Assembly (NCBI GenBank): GCA_022510605.1
Contig: JAFLTB010000027.1
Coordinates: 1-36,306, forward strand
Length of the DNA: 36,306 bases
Direction: 5' to 3'
Source: Lachnospiraceae bacterium
GTDB taxonomy: Bacteria; Bacillota; Clostridia; Lachnospirales; Lachnospiraceae
In this document: positions 17,146 through 25,765 of the stretch, one piece after another
Position numbering within the stretch: the stretch's first letter is position 1
Layout: the number at the start of each line of letters is the position of its first letter
Made by a program: the position numbers and the translations under genes
The notes under the pieces: model-generated
Seen by the model: the letters and a program-made list of their open reading frames with translations, nothing else
The model's database searches: none
Told to the model about the DNA's origin: nothing

Positions 17146-18879
17146 ATGGCAAAAGATAGTAAATATATGATTATAGATGGTATTCGGGCAGAGTTTACCG
17201 ATGAAAAAAATATTTTACAGGTGATTCACAAGGTGGGAATCCATGTGCCGACCTTCTGCTATTATTCGGACATGTCCATCTATGGCGCCTGCCGTATGTG
17301 TGTGGTGGAGGATGAGAGAGGAAGCGTCATTGCCTCCTGTTCCACGCCGCCGAGAGACCGTATGGTGATTCGGACGAATACGAGCCGGCTGCATGACTAC
17401 CGGAAGATGATTCTGGAACTGCTGTTAGCATCCCATTGCCGTGACTGTACGATTTGTGAGAAGAATGGAAACTGCCGTCTGCAGATGTTAGCAGCCCGCT
17501 ACCGTCTGACGGATATACGGTTCCCTAATACCCACCCGGACAGAATGATTGATGATTCCTCAAAGGCCATTGTCAGAGACCCAAGCAAATGTATTCTCTG
17601 CGGTGACTGTGTGCGTATGTGTAATGAGGTACAGCATGTGGGAGCCATTGATTTTGCAGGCCGTGGTGCGGACATGATGGTGACACCGGCCTTCAATCGG
17701 AAAATTGCGGATACGGACTGTGTAAACTGCGGTCAGTGTGCAGCGGTATGTCCGACGGCGGCCATTACCATTAAAAAGAATCTGAAAGCGGTCTGGAAAG
17801 CACTGTATGAGCCGGATAAACGTGTGGTTGTCCAGGTGGCGCCGGCGGTGCGTGTGGCAATCGGTGAGGAGTTTGGCCTGAAACCGGGCAAGAACTCCAT
17901 TGGTAAAATATTTACGGCTCTGCGGATGATGGGCTTTGACACCATATTTGACACCAGCGTAGGCGCCGATTTAACCATTGTGGAAGAGGCGGCAGAATTA
18001 GTTCGCAAGCTGGAGAATGGAGAAAAGACCTATCCGGAGGGAAATCGTTTCCCATTATTTACCTCCTGCTGTCCAGGCTGGGTTCGTTTTGTGGAGACAA
18101 AACATCCGGATTTGATGCCATACGTGTCCACCTGTAAGTCTCCGATGGAGATGTTTGGCGCCGTCATTAAGGAATATTACAAAGCGGCAGATAAGGAAAG
18201 CGGCATGGAGACAGTGTCGGTGGCAGTTATGCCTTGTGTGGCCAAAAAGTATGAGGCTTCCAGAGAGGAATTCAAACGGAACAATGTGCCGGATGTGGAT
18301 TACGTTATCACCACCAAGGAACTTATCCGCATGATTAAGGAGCTGGGCATCCAGTTCAATGAGATTGAGCCAAGTTCTCCGGATATGCCTTTCAGCATCT
18401 CCTCCGGTGCCGGCGTGATTTTTGGTGTAACCGGCGGTGTGACCGAGGCGGCTCTCCGCCATGTGGCAGAGAAGGACAATGAAACCCTGCGTCAGCTGGA
18501 ATATTCCGGCGTCCGCGGTTTGGAGGGAGTAAAGGTAGCCGAGGTAGAAATCGGAGACAGGACTCTCCGAATTGCGGTTGTCAACGGCCTTGGCAATGCG
18601 GATGACCTCATTGAAAAAATCCGTGCCGGTGAGGAGCATTTTGATTTTGTAGAGGTTATGGCCTGTCCTTACGGATGTATTGGTGGAGCCGGACAGCCAT
18701 TTGGCTACCAGATTGTAAAAGAGGAGCGGGCCCAGGGTATGTATAAGGCAGATAAATCCGCCATTATTAAGCGTTCCGAGGAAAATCCGGTAGTGAGCCA
18801 GCTCTATGAAACCGGTGTCCTTAAAGGAAAAAGCCATGAATTACTTCATGTAAATTATATGAAAAGTGTAGAGGAATGA
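17146..18879 (+). CDS. hydA: Bifurcating [FeFe]-hydrogenase catalytic subunit HydA
   Basis: A 577-residue catalytic subunit. The N-terminal 2Fe-2S domain (CYYSDMSIYGACRMC) is followed by the His-Cys cluster motif (HCRDCTICEKNGNC), a two-cluster ferredoxin (CILCGDCVRMC and CVNCGQCAAVC) and the H-cluster domain. The H-cluster motifs are canonical: TSCCPGW (proton-relay Cys308, ligand Cys309), MPCVAKKYE (Cys364) and MACPYGCIGGAGQP (Cys507, Cys511). With hydC and hydB this forms the trimeric enzyme that makes H2 from NADH and reduced ferredoxin together, which is typical of fermenting Clostridia. The maturases HydE, HydF and HydG are not in the window. The ORF includes no H-cluster anomaly, unlike the hydrogenase-like gene upstream. 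Confidence 0.96.
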   Translation: MAKDSKYMIIDGIRAEFTDEKNILQVIHKVGIHVPTFCYYSDMSIYGACRMCVVEDERGSVIASCSTPPRDRMVIRTNTSRLHDYRKMILELLLASHCRDCTICEKNGNCRLQMLAARYRLTDIRFPNTHPDRMIDDSSKAIVRDPSKCILCGDCVRMCNEVQHVGAIDFAGRGADMMVTPAFNRKIADTDCVNCGQCAAVCPTAAITIKKNLKAVWKALYEPDKRVVVQVAPAVRVAIGEEFGLKPGKNSIGKIFTALRMMGFDTIFDTSVGADLTIVEEAAELVRKLENGEKTYPEGNRFPLFTSCCPGWVRFVETKHPDLMPYVSTCKSPMEMFGAVIKEYYKAADKESGMETVSVAVMPCVAKKYEASREEFKRNNVPDVDYVITTKELIRMIKELGIQFNEIEPSSPDMPFSISSGAGVIFGVTGGVTEAALRHVAEKDNETLRQLEYSGVRGLEGVKVAEVEIGDRTLRIAVVNGLGNADDLIEKIRAGEEHFDFVEVMACPYGCIGGAGQPFGYQIVKEERAQGMYKADKSAIIKRSEENPVVSQLYETGVLKGKSHELLHVNYMKSVEE

Positions 18880-18926
18880 GGGACATTTTTCGACGAAAAA
18901 GTGTGTATATAGGAAGGAGAGACGAT

Positions 18927-19742
18927 ATGAAAAAATATCTTGTGTCATTAATTGTTTTAACAATTTTTTTGACGGCATGCCGTGCGGCAAATACGGCGGG
19001 AAATCAGACAGGGGAAAATGCAGTGACTGGCAGTGCCATAAGTGGCACTGCCAGTAATGGAACCACAGTCAGCCAAAGTGTACTCCATGGTCGCCTGCCC
19101 GATGATATTCCGCCGGGAGCCCAAGGTGAAGAATCAGAGGATTTGCGTCCGGAACAGCAATGTAAGCCGGAGGGATGGAAAATTCTGGATAAGGCAAAAG
19201 GGTCTTATGGCGATGAGGGATACCGCTATCTCTTTGTTATTTACCAGTCAAAAAAACCGAAATATGACCCGGAGATGGAATGGGAGCAGAGAGAGCGGAA
19301 ACTGACGGTAATAAAAGAGTACAGGGATGGGAATTATGAGGTGGTGGCAGAAAATGAAAACGCGGTATTAAGGGAAGAGGAAGGTGGTGTTTGGGGAGAC
19401 CCATACGAATCTATAAAGGTCAAAAATGGCAAATTCATCCTTACCTTTTATGGCGGCAGTGGATGGCGCTGGTGGGAATGCTATACATTCCGGTTGGGAG
19501 AGGATGCTGTCACCCTTATGAAATGGCATGAAGAGTATTATCACTGCGGAATAACAACCGGGGAGGATGAAGAAAGCATTCTGCAATCCGAGGGTGGAGT
19601 TGTTATGGATACGGATTATGAAAAGGGAATCCGGGAGAGAAAGGAAAATAAAGACGGAAAATTGAAAACAAAAACAGAAGAAATTGGAAAGCAGTCCATT
19701 GATATTGGAAGTTTTAATATTTATGATATCCGGGGAATGTAG
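18927..19742 (+). CDS. Lipoprotein, unknown function
   Basis: A 271-residue protein with a lipoprotein signal (MKKYLVSLIVLTIFLTAC, lipidated Cys at 18). A low-complexity linker rich in Gly, Ser, Thr and Asn follows, then a globular part with aromatic and charged residues. No catalytic motif is seen. The ATG at 18927 is chosen over a longer in-frame reading from 18876 because AAGGAGAG lies just upstream and the lipobox then falls at the right distance. The linker is encoded by a perfect 13-base inverted repeat (19026-19055). It follows hydA by 47 bases with no terminator, so read-through is possible, though a functional link with the hydrogenase is not evident. Confidence 0.8.
   Translation: MKKYLVSLIVLTIFLTACRAANTAGNQTGENAVTGSAISGTASNGTTVSQSVLHGRLPDDIPPGAQGEESEDLRPEQQCKPEGWKILDKAKGSYGDEGYRYLFVIYQSKKPKYDPEMEWEQRERKLTVIKEYRDGNYEVVAENENAVLREEEGGVWGDPYESIKVKNGKFILTFYGGSGWRWWECYTFRLGEDAVTLMKWHEEYYHCGITTGEDEESILQSEGGVVMDTDYEKGIRERKENKDGKLKTKTEEIGKQSIDIGSFNIYDIRGM
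19026..19055 (+). repeat. Perfect 13-base inverted repeat inside a lipoprotein gene
   Basis: ACTGGCAGTGCCA (19026-19038) and TGGCACTGCCAGT (19043-19055) are exact reverse complements around the 4-base loop TAAG. No T run follows, so it is not a standard terminator. It lies about 100 bases into the coding sequence, in the linker after the signal peptide. Confidence 0.85.
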
Positions 19743-19759
19743 GGACACGGCAGTTATGT

Positions 19760-19788
19760 TTGCATCTTCCCATTTTTTGTAGTATAAT
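19760..19788 (+). promoter_or_regulatory. Promoter of the GHL10-type glycosidase gene
   Basis: TTGCAT (19760-19765) and TATAAT (19783-19788) are separated by 17 bases. The start of transcription would be near 19795, leaving a 5' UTR of about 60 bases. That UTR contains a bulged hairpin in which CTTCCT pairs with AGGAAG and GTTATT with AATAAC. Confidence 0.6.
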
Positions 19789-19854
19789 ACTTCTGTTATT
19801 TCTAATCTTCCTGTGGCATAATATAAAGGAAGAATAACAGCAGAGAGGTTAAAA

Positions 19855-21150
19855 ATGAAACGTTTCATAATAGTAACTGCCATTGTTCTGGCTGCCTGGT
19901 TATCGGTACTGGGACAGAGCGGAACGGCAGAGGCGGGCTCATACCGTGTTAAAGGTGTGTGGGTCTCCTGTTTTGAATACAAAGGGATAGGTCTCTACAA
20001 TAAGAGTGAAAGCGAGTTTCGTGCCAATGCCAGCCGGATGTTGGCTAATATTAAGGCCAGCGGCTGTAATACCGTATATTTTCATGTAAGAGCTTTTGAC
20101 GATGCAATCTATCCTTCCAGTGTGACAGGATGGAGTAAATACATGACAAAGGGTGGTGCGGCTCTGTCCTATGATCCGCTGAAAATCCTGGTTTCTTATG
20201 CTCATCAGTATGGGCTTTCTTTTCACGCCTGGATGAACCCGTATCGGGTTACTTCTAACAGGGTGCTGAATCCGGGAAAAAAGAAGACCATAGACCGGAT
20301 TGTCAGTCAGGTACAGGAGATTATCGACCGTTACAACGTAGATGGCATTCATTTTGATGATTATTTTTATCCCACCAATGAAAAAAAGTATAATAAAGTA
20401 AAAAAACAGACAAAGAAGGATAATGTCAATGCCATGGTGCGCCAGGTATATCAGACAGTGAAAAGGAAAAGCAATCGTCTGGTATTTGGTATCAGCCCGG
20501 CGGGAAGTCTGGAATACTGTGACAGGATTGGTGCCGATGTAAGAACCTGGATGTCAAACAGTGGATATGTAGATTATCTGGTACCCCAGATATACTGGTC
20601 AAACCAGTATATGTTAAAAGGTAAGAAAACGGCATTGTTTAACAGTCGACTTGCCCAGTGGCAGTCCCTGAACACGCGGGACATTCCTATGTATGCCGGT
20701 CTGGCTCTCTATAAGGCGGGACGTTCTGTCAGAGGTGACAATGGATGGAAAAATAGTTCTTATAATATTGCCAGCCAGTTAAAGCAGATAAAAGCGGGTA
20801 ACACGGAGGGCTATGTTCTCTTTTCTTATACGGATTTGTACCGCTCCAGTGCAGGGAAGGAAATGAAGCATTATCTGGAGACCATTGGACGAATTAGTCT
20901 GAATAAAAGAAAGAAGAAAACCCGGGCAGGGAAAAAGTTTCAATTACGGGCAACAGCCAATCCCTCCCGCTTTCAAAATGGCATTCGATGGAAGTCAGCC
21001 AATAAAAAAATTGCCACTGTTAATAAAAAGGGTGTGGTAAAGGCAAAGAAAAAGGGGAAAGTACGAATTTATGCCGTCTACGGAACTATAAAGAAAAGTT
21101 GTCTTGTGAAGGTCAGAGCCAAAAAAAGCAGGCGGTCAGGAAAGAATTGA
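19855..21150 (+). CDS. Secreted GHL10-type glycoside hydrolase-like protein with Ig-like tail
   Basis: A 431-residue exported protein with an Sec signal peptide (about 1-27, ending near AEA-GSY). The main domain (about 30-340) follows the GHL10/DUF187 barrel: RVKGVWVSCFEYKG, YFHVRAFDDAIYPS, FHAWMNPYRV, DGIHFDDYFYPT and GISPAGSLEY. The acidic pair in HFDDY is the probable catalytic region. The last 85 residues look like a Big2 bacterial Ig-like domain (WKSANKKIATVNKKGVVKAKKKG) and are strongly basic. This suits binding to anionic wall polymers. It probably cuts or binds cell-wall or exopolysaccharide glycans. The precise substrate is unknown. AGAGAGG precedes the ATG. Confidence 0.87.
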   Translation: MKRFIIVTAIVLAAWLSVLGQSGTAEAGSYRVKGVWVSCFEYKGIGLYNKSESEFRANASRMLANIKASGCNTVYFHVRAFDDAIYPSSVTGWSKYMTKGGAALSYDPLKILVSYAHQYGLSFHAWMNPYRVTSNRVLNPGKKKTIDRIVSQVQEIIDRYNVDGIHFDDYFYPTNEKKYNKVKKQTKKDNVNAMVRQVYQTVKRKSNRLVFGISPAGSLEYCDRIGADVRTWMSNSGYVDYLVPQIYWSNQYMLKGKKTALFNSRLAQWQSLNTRDIPMYAGLALYKAGRSVRGDNGWKNSSYNIASQLKQIKAGNTEGYVLFSYTDLYRSSAGKEMKHYLETIGRISLNKRKKKTRAGKKFQLRATANPSRFQNGIRWKSANKKIATVNKKGVVKAKKKGKVRIYAVYGTIKKSCLVKVRAKKSRRSGKN

Positions 21151-21166
21151 GTAAAGGGGGAGTTTT

Positions 21167-21721
21167 TTGATTGAGTGGTTTGACAGCGTGATACTGACAT
21201 GGTTTGTTTCTCTTCATCAACCGGCCTTGACAGCTGTGATGAAGGTGTTTACCACTCTGGGGGAGGGAGGAGCCGTCTGGGTTTTAATAGGGATTCTTCT
21301 GCTTTTGAAAAAAGAGACAAGAAAGACAGGCGCAGTGGTTTTATTTTCCCTGTTGCTTTGTATGATTACAGGGAACCTGATATTGAAAAATCTGGTGGCA
21401 AGACCAAGGCCATGCTGGCGCAATCCAGAGGTGGAAATGCTGCTTGCTATACCAAAGGATTATTCCTTTCCTTCCGGGCACACCATGTCCTCCTTTGCGG
21501 CCGCCACGGGAATTTTCATGTGGAATAAACGTTTAGGCTTGGTGGCAGCGGCAGGTGCGCTGCTCATTGCTGTGTCCCGCATGTATTTTTACGTGCATTA
21601 TCCCACAGATATTCTGGCGGGGCTGCTACTTGGCATTGCACTTGGCTGTCTGTCGGCAGTGGTGATTGGGCGACTGGAGGAGTGCTATGTCAGACGCAGG
21701 GAGAGACTGAAAAAGATATAA
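21167..21721 (+). CDS. PAP2-family membrane phosphatase
   Basis: A 184-residue integral membrane protein with about five hydrophobic helices. All three phosphatase motifs are intact: K74-X6-R81-P82 (KNLVARPRP), PSGH (102-105) and S137-R138-X5-H144-X3-D148 (SRMYFYVHYPTD). It probably dephosphorylates lipid phosphates on the outer face, such as undecaprenyl pyrophosphate or phosphatidic acid. That would support wall-carrier recycling. The start is TTG at 21167, set by AAAGGGGGA a few bases upstream. It follows the glycosidase gene by 16 bases and probably shares its transcript. Bacitracin-type tolerance is a known effect of some relatives, but this cannot be read from the sequence. Confidence 0.92.
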   Translation: MIEWFDSVILTWFVSLHQPALTAVMKVFTTLGEGGAVWVLIGILLLLKKETRKTGAVVLFSLLLCMITGNLILKNLVARPRPCWRNPEVEMLLAIPKDYSFPSGHTMSSFAAATGIFMWNKRLGLVAAAGALLIAVSRMYFYVHYPTDILAGLLLGIALGCLSAVVIGRLEECYVRRRERLKKI

Positions 21722-21858
21722 TGTAACGCAGATATTGCTTCAGGCGGGTTTGGGGATTTAGACAGGAGATAGACAGTGGGAGTATCGGGGAAGCTGGATG
21801 CACCACTGATTATCATAAAAATACATATTACATTGTGTAGTAGAATGGAGGAAAAAAG

Positions 21859-23619
21859 ATGGGAAAAAGAAGAGCGGGAGGAATCATAGGGCTGATTGCA
21901 GCACTTGTGATTGTTGTTGCAGGAGCATCAATAGGAATTATGGCGGCTGTCGGAGTGTTTTCGTCCGATAAGGCGAAGGCCTTCCAGTTGTTAGCACAGG
22001 CGCCGGAGAAACTGTCATATTCTTCGGTGGATGAGCAATTGGGAATTAGCCAGTTGTGGGAGAATATGAGTGACAAAGGAAGCAGTCTGGCTCTATCCCT
22101 TTCCAATTTGGCACTGAGGGATGAGGACGGAGATATTGACCTTGGTATTGGAAAACTGTCAGAATACACAGTCAATATGTCTGCCAAGGGAGATACCGAT
22201 GGCAGGAGCAGGATGTCCTTTGGGGTGGAAAAGGCCGGAACTCCGGTGACCATGAATATGTACATGGACAAAGAAAAGATATATTATTCCATGCCGGAAT
22301 TGATTAAGGGCAAAGTATTTTCCAGTGATTATTCAAACCCTGACACTGGGATGATGGTAAGAATGCCGGAGAATCTGGACCCGGCGCATATTGAGCAGTA
22401 TCAGGAAGCACTGGCCGAATTTTTCAAAAAAGAAATGGAACAGCTGCAGGAAGAGATTACCTGTGAACCGTTAGACGGGGATAGGGATGGATATAAACTG
22501 ACGATTTCCAAGCTTGCCTTGAATACGGTTTTGAATGATTTGGTAGAATTTCTCAGTGCGGACGAGCAGAAGGAAATGGTGCAGGCCATCAATGAGTATA
22601 TGCAGCTGGTGATGGAACCTTATATGTTGTATGAACTGGAGGATACCTATGGACTGGGGGGAATCCAATCCTTTGATTTGATTTCAAACGTCCGTACAAT
22701 TACGAACACCCTTTCCCAGTATACACAGGATTTTAGTTTCAATGTATATGGTGATGGGGACGACTTGACGGGAATAGAGGTTTCGGGGGAAATGGAAGGC
22801 GTTCTGGCAAAACTTAATCTGGATTTTTCCGGTGTGGAGGGAAATTCCACAGCCACACTGACGGCAGATATAAGTGCCAGTGGGAAAAGTGTGGGAACCC
22901 TTACCGTCATTTTCAAGGATACAAAAATGGACACCAGCGAGACAACCATAACAGTGGATGTGGAGACAATGGGCGTTTCTGTAGGAGGCCTCACGATAAA
23001 ACAAACCTTCAATTCATCCAATAATGCCTATGGATGTGAAATTATTGCAAATGAAAAAGGAAAAGAAGTAGGTGGTCTCAGAGCCAAAGGAACTGTGAAG
23101 GATTTGAATCCGGGCAGCTATGTGGATTATGTGATGGATGAGGTCTCGCTTTTTGAAGAGGATCTCACATATCTCAGTATGGCGCTGGATATTAAACTGG
23201 GCGTGTTAGAGGGTAGTATAGAGCCGTTAGAGGGCGAAGAAATTCCAGTGAAAGAAGATAATTCCGGTCTCAATGCATATCAAAATGAACTTATGCAGAA
23301 TTTTATGAAGATAGCAGCGGCATGGGGGCTGAGGGATGGCAGTGGTATTCCGTCCTTCCAGGATCCAGATAGTGCTCCGAATGCTAAGAAGTATGATGAT
23401 TCGAAGGATAAAAATTCAGACACCGATACGGATGTGGACGATGACGATGAAGATTGGGACATCGACCCATATTATGACGATGAGGATTGGGATGAATCCG
23501 ATTATTCAGTCGATGAGGACGAAGATGAGGATGAAGATGAGGATCTGGATGAATATGATTATTCTTCCGACGAAGATTATTTCGATGAAGATATGGATGA
23601 TGAAGATTCTGTCTTTTAG
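21859..23619 (+). CDS. Membrane-anchored extracellular protein with very acidic C-terminal tail
   Basis: A 586-residue protein with a basic start, one N-terminal membrane anchor (about 8-33) and a large extracellular part of alternating strands that includes repeated statements of the type GKSVGTLTVIFKDTKMD and GVSVGGLTIKQTF. From about residue 512 the chain becomes a disordered tail dominated by Asp and Glu, with Trp and Tyr spaced through it (DEDWDID, DEDWDES). No enzyme motif is visible. It may belong to the DUF6583-type proteins of Lachnospiraceae, but I am not sure of that name. The tail could bind cations or basic surface proteins. The ATG follows ATGGAGG with normal spacing. Confidence 0.82.
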   Translation: MGKRRAGGIIGLIAALVIVVAGASIGIMAAVGVFSSDKAKAFQLLAQAPEKLSYSSVDEQLGISQLWENMSDKGSSLALSLSNLALRDEDGDIDLGIGKLSEYTVNMSAKGDTDGRSRMSFGVEKAGTPVTMNMYMDKEKIYYSMPELIKGKVFSSDYSNPDTGMMVRMPENLDPAHIEQYQEALAEFFKKEMEQLQEEITCEPLDGDRDGYKLTISKLALNTVLNDLVEFLSADEQKEMVQAINEYMQLVMEPYMLYELEDTYGLGGIQSFDLISNVRTITNTLSQYTQDFSFNVYGDGDDLTGIEVSGEMEGVLAKLNLDFSGVEGNSTATLTADISASGKSVGTLTVIFKDTKMDTSETTITVDVETMGVSVGGLTIKQTFNSSNNAYGCEIIANEKGKEVGGLRAKGTVKDLNPGSYVDYVMDEVSLFEEDLTYLSMALDIKLGVLEGSIEPLEGEEIPVKEDNSGLNAYQNELMQNFMKIAAAWGLRDGSGIPSFQDPDSAPNAKKYDDSKDKNSDTDTDVDDDDEDWDIDPYYDDEDWDESDYSVDEDEDEDEDEDLDEYDYSSDEDYFDEDMDDEDSVF

Positions 23620-23633
23620 AATATGAGAGAAAT

Positions 23634-23819
23634 GTGTGTGTGTGGAAAATGACAGATTGTGAATTTTGTGCATTCTATGTGTATGACGATGAGGGATATG
23701 CAGAATGTGAAGTGAATCTGGATGAGGATGAAATGGCGCGGTTTCTTGCCTCCTCCTACAAAGCCTGCCCCTATTACCAGACAGATGATGAATATAAAAT
23801 TGTGCGTAAGCAGAACTGA
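23634..23819 (+). CDS. Small cysteine-containing protein (DUF6472-like)
   Basis: A 61-residue protein with four cysteines after the first few residues: CEFC near the start, a Cys in AECEVNLDEDE and one in ACPYYQ. The pattern CxxC, then CEVNLDEDEMARFL and CPYY, matches a small conserved protein of Clostridia that I recall as DUF6472. The cysteines could bind zinc or an iron-sulfur cluster. Two starts are possible: ATG at 23634 or ATG at 23649 (MTDCEFC). Neither has a strong ribosome site. It lies 14 bases after the acidic-tail gene and 17 bases before the M15 peptidase gene, so all three are probably transcribed together. Confidence 0.72.
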   Translation: MCVWKMTDCEFCAFYVYDDEGYAECEVNLDEDEMARFLASSYKACPYYQTDDEYKIVRKQN

Positions 23820-23836
23820 TTTTTGGAGGTGGTCTT

Positions 23837-25075
23837 GTGGCAATTTTTTTAATTGCAATTGGCTTGCTGTTTACCGGAATCGATTTTTCCTTTGCTTCCG
23901 GAATTTCATATCCCGCCTATGTAGAACCCCAGGGGGAATTTATGGGCGTCGCCATGGGAGAGAATATCCAGACATATGTGACAAAATATATTCTGGGTGA
24001 CCGGATGGCCATAGATGTATTGCCGGATATGGTAGGATGTATTCTGATTATTATTGGCGTGTCGCTGATGGTAAAACACAATAAAAAATATATACAGTGT
24101 ATGGCTCTGGCGGCGGTTACGGGATTATTATCCCTGACACTGAGAGTACTGCCGTTTTTTGTAAACAGTGCGGCGCTGGTGGTATCGGCGCTGGCGGTCT
24201 TTTTCCTTCTCGCTGTATTTGAACTCTGGATGGAATACACAGTTATTTATACTACCGTGGGGATTTCCGATGACCTGGCAAACCAGGGCACCAACCGCCG
24301 GATGCAGTTTTTGTGGTGGATATCGGCAGGAGCCCGGATGTTTATTACAGCCCTTACCTTTGTGGGACTGTTTTCTGTGAGCCGGTGGTACGAAGCCGTG
24401 AATGTTATTTTTGTTCTTCTGTATTTGTATCAACTGATTGAGAGCCGCAAATATGTGGGCGTTTATAAAGTATACAAAGAGGGCTTTAACAGTGCGGTGA
24501 TTCCGGATTATATCCGGGAAAAAATGTTGGGCGTTTCTTTTCCTGTGGAGCCAAACCGGGATATTTCCATGGAGGAGCTTCGCTATGTGCGTGTGCTTCA
24601 CTATGATTTTGCCGGTGAAATTCAAGAGGGTGAACTGGTGGTAAACCAAAAGATTGCCTGGCAGACCATGCGGGCCTTCTACCAGCTGTATAAAATTGAG
24701 TATCCGATAGAAAAGGTGCGTCTGGTGGATGACTATGAAGCGGACGATGAGCTCTCCATGGAGGAGAACAATTCCTCGGCCTTTAATTACCGGAGGGTAG
24801 AGGGGAAAGAGGAGTTGTCAAAGCATGCGCTGGGACTGGCGATTGACATCAATCCGCTGATAAATCCCTATGTCCGGGAGAATGAATATTTTCCTGCCAA
24901 TGCGACCGAATATCTGGAAAGAGACGTGGAAAAATGCACCGGCCCGCACAAAGAGAAGATGATTCATAAGGGGGATTTGGCGTATCGGATATTCCGCCGC
25001 AACGGATTTGAATGGGGCGGCGAATGGAGCCATGCAAAGGACTACCAGCACTTTGTGGCGAAGAGAGTGAAGTAG
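23837..25075 (+). CDS. Membrane-anchored M15-family D,D-carboxypeptidase-like protein
   Basis: A 412-residue protein. The first 210 residues or so contain about six hydrophobic segments, and the rest is an M15-type peptidase domain. The zinc and catalytic signature is clear: His330 and Asp337 in SKHALGLAID, then GGEWSHAKDYQHF with His405 as the probable final ligand. Relatives trim D-alanyl or L-Ala-D-Glu bonds in peptidoglycan. If the domain faces outward, this anchors the activity at the membrane. The start is GTG at 23837, set by GGAGGTGG just upstream. The fusion of a multi-helix membrane region with M15 is unusual compared with single-anchor VanY-like enzymes. Confidence 0.85.
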   Translation: MAIFLIAIGLLFTGIDFSFASGISYPAYVEPQGEFMGVAMGENIQTYVTKYILGDRMAIDVLPDMVGCILIIIGVSLMVKHNKKYIQCMALAAVTGLLSLTLRVLPFFVNSAALVVSALAVFFLLAVFELWMEYTVIYTTVGISDDLANQGTNRRMQFLWWISAGARMFITALTFVGLFSVSRWYEAVNVIFVLLYLYQLIESRKYVGVYKVYKEGFNSAVIPDYIREKMLGVSFPVEPNRDISMEELRYVRVLHYDFAGEIQEGELVVNQKIAWQTMRAFYQLYKIEYPIEKVRLVDDYEADDELSMEENNSSAFNYRRVEGKEELSKHALGLAIDINPLINPYVRENEYFPANATEYLERDVEKCTGPHKEKMIHKGDLAYRIFRRNGFEWGGEWSHAKDYQHFVAKRVK

Positions 25076-25123
25076 AGAGAGTTTTTTGGTTTTATTTTGT
25101 ATATTGATTTTGTATTTCCTGCT

Positions 25124-25570
25124 TCATGGTCTCTTATATAAAATGCGCATAAGTGTACGTATCGCCTGCATAAAATCAGAGCGGTCTGTTTCGCTCATTT
25201 GTTCTAATAACTTTTGGAAACATTCTGCATCTTGTGTTAAGAACCGGTCAATATACTTTTGCGCGTTATTTGTAATTTCGATTTTTATGACTCTTCGATC
25301 CGAAGGGTCATAAATTCGTTTTGCAAAGCCCTGTTCGACCAATCGGTTGACCATTTTTGTCATTTGTTGTTTTGGCATTTTAACCAGATGGGCTAATTCT
25401 GTCATAGTAAGTGGGCCGTGCCACTGTAAAGTCCGAATACAATAATACATTTCCAGACTTACCCCTTCATCCAATAGTTGTTTGAATGGCTTTTCAATTT
25501 TATAGTTCCAAACAGGAAGAACACCCAATAATGTTTCCTGAATTTTTCTGATTTCCTCACGATGCTCCAT
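25124..25570 (-). CDS. MarR-family transcription regulator
   Basis: A winged-helix regulator of 148 residues from the chosen start. The core LTMTELAHLVKMPKQQMTKMVNRLVEQGFAKRIYDPSDRR has the helix-turn-helix followed by the wing with its DxR motif, as in MarR proteins. The ATG at 25570 gives the usual family length. AAGGAG lies rather far upstream (about 14 bases), and longer in-frame starts at 25600 or 25681 have no ribosome site, so the start is uncertain. It is divergent from a MATE efflux gene, and a large palindrome lies between them. It probably represses both genes and releases the DNA on binding a drug-like ligand. Confidence 0.88.
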   Translation of the reverse strand: MEHREEIRKIQETLLGVLPVWNYKIEKPFKQLLDEGVSLEMYYCIRTLQWHGPLTMTELAHLVKMPKQQMTKMVNRLVEQGFAKRIYDPSDRRVIKIEITNNAQKYIDRFLTQDAECFQKLLEQMSETDRSDFMQAIRTLMRILYKRP

Positions 25571-25656
25571 AAATGCTATCTTCACTCCTTGTAGTTTCAT
25601 TGAAATACTTTTGCAACAACATGCTTGACACAATAGGGATAACGTGCTAGTGTGCA

Positions 25657-25695
25657 ACAGTAGCATTTTGTTTACTAACAACTAAATGCTACTGT
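25657..25695. promoter_or_regulatory. Large palindrome, probable MarR operator
   Basis: ACAGTAGCATTT (25657-25668) and AAATGCTACTGT (25684-25695) are exact reverse complements. Inside them TTGTT and AACAA (25668-25672 and 25677-25681) pair around TACT, so the whole site is a near-continuous dyad with a small bulge. It sits between marR and the MATE gene. A minus-strand TTGACA (25693-25698), a plausible -35 for marR, overlaps its right arm, so a bound repressor would block marR transcription. A TACAAT (25707-25712) is a possible -10 for the MATE gene. Confidence 0.68.
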
Positions 25696-25765
25696 CAATT
25701 ATGCGTTACAATAAGTGTACTATTTTTAGAAAGAAAAATCAATATTAAATGAAAGGAAAGTCATT

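Noticed and set aside
16356..18837. Long antisense open frames in hydB and hydA (over 260 codons).
   Set aside because: They are shadows of strongly coding genes, lack ribosome sites and show no recognisable protein features.
18885..18903. A T5/A5 inverted repeat after hydA as a terminator.
   Set aside because: The stem is short, AT-rich and not followed by a T run.
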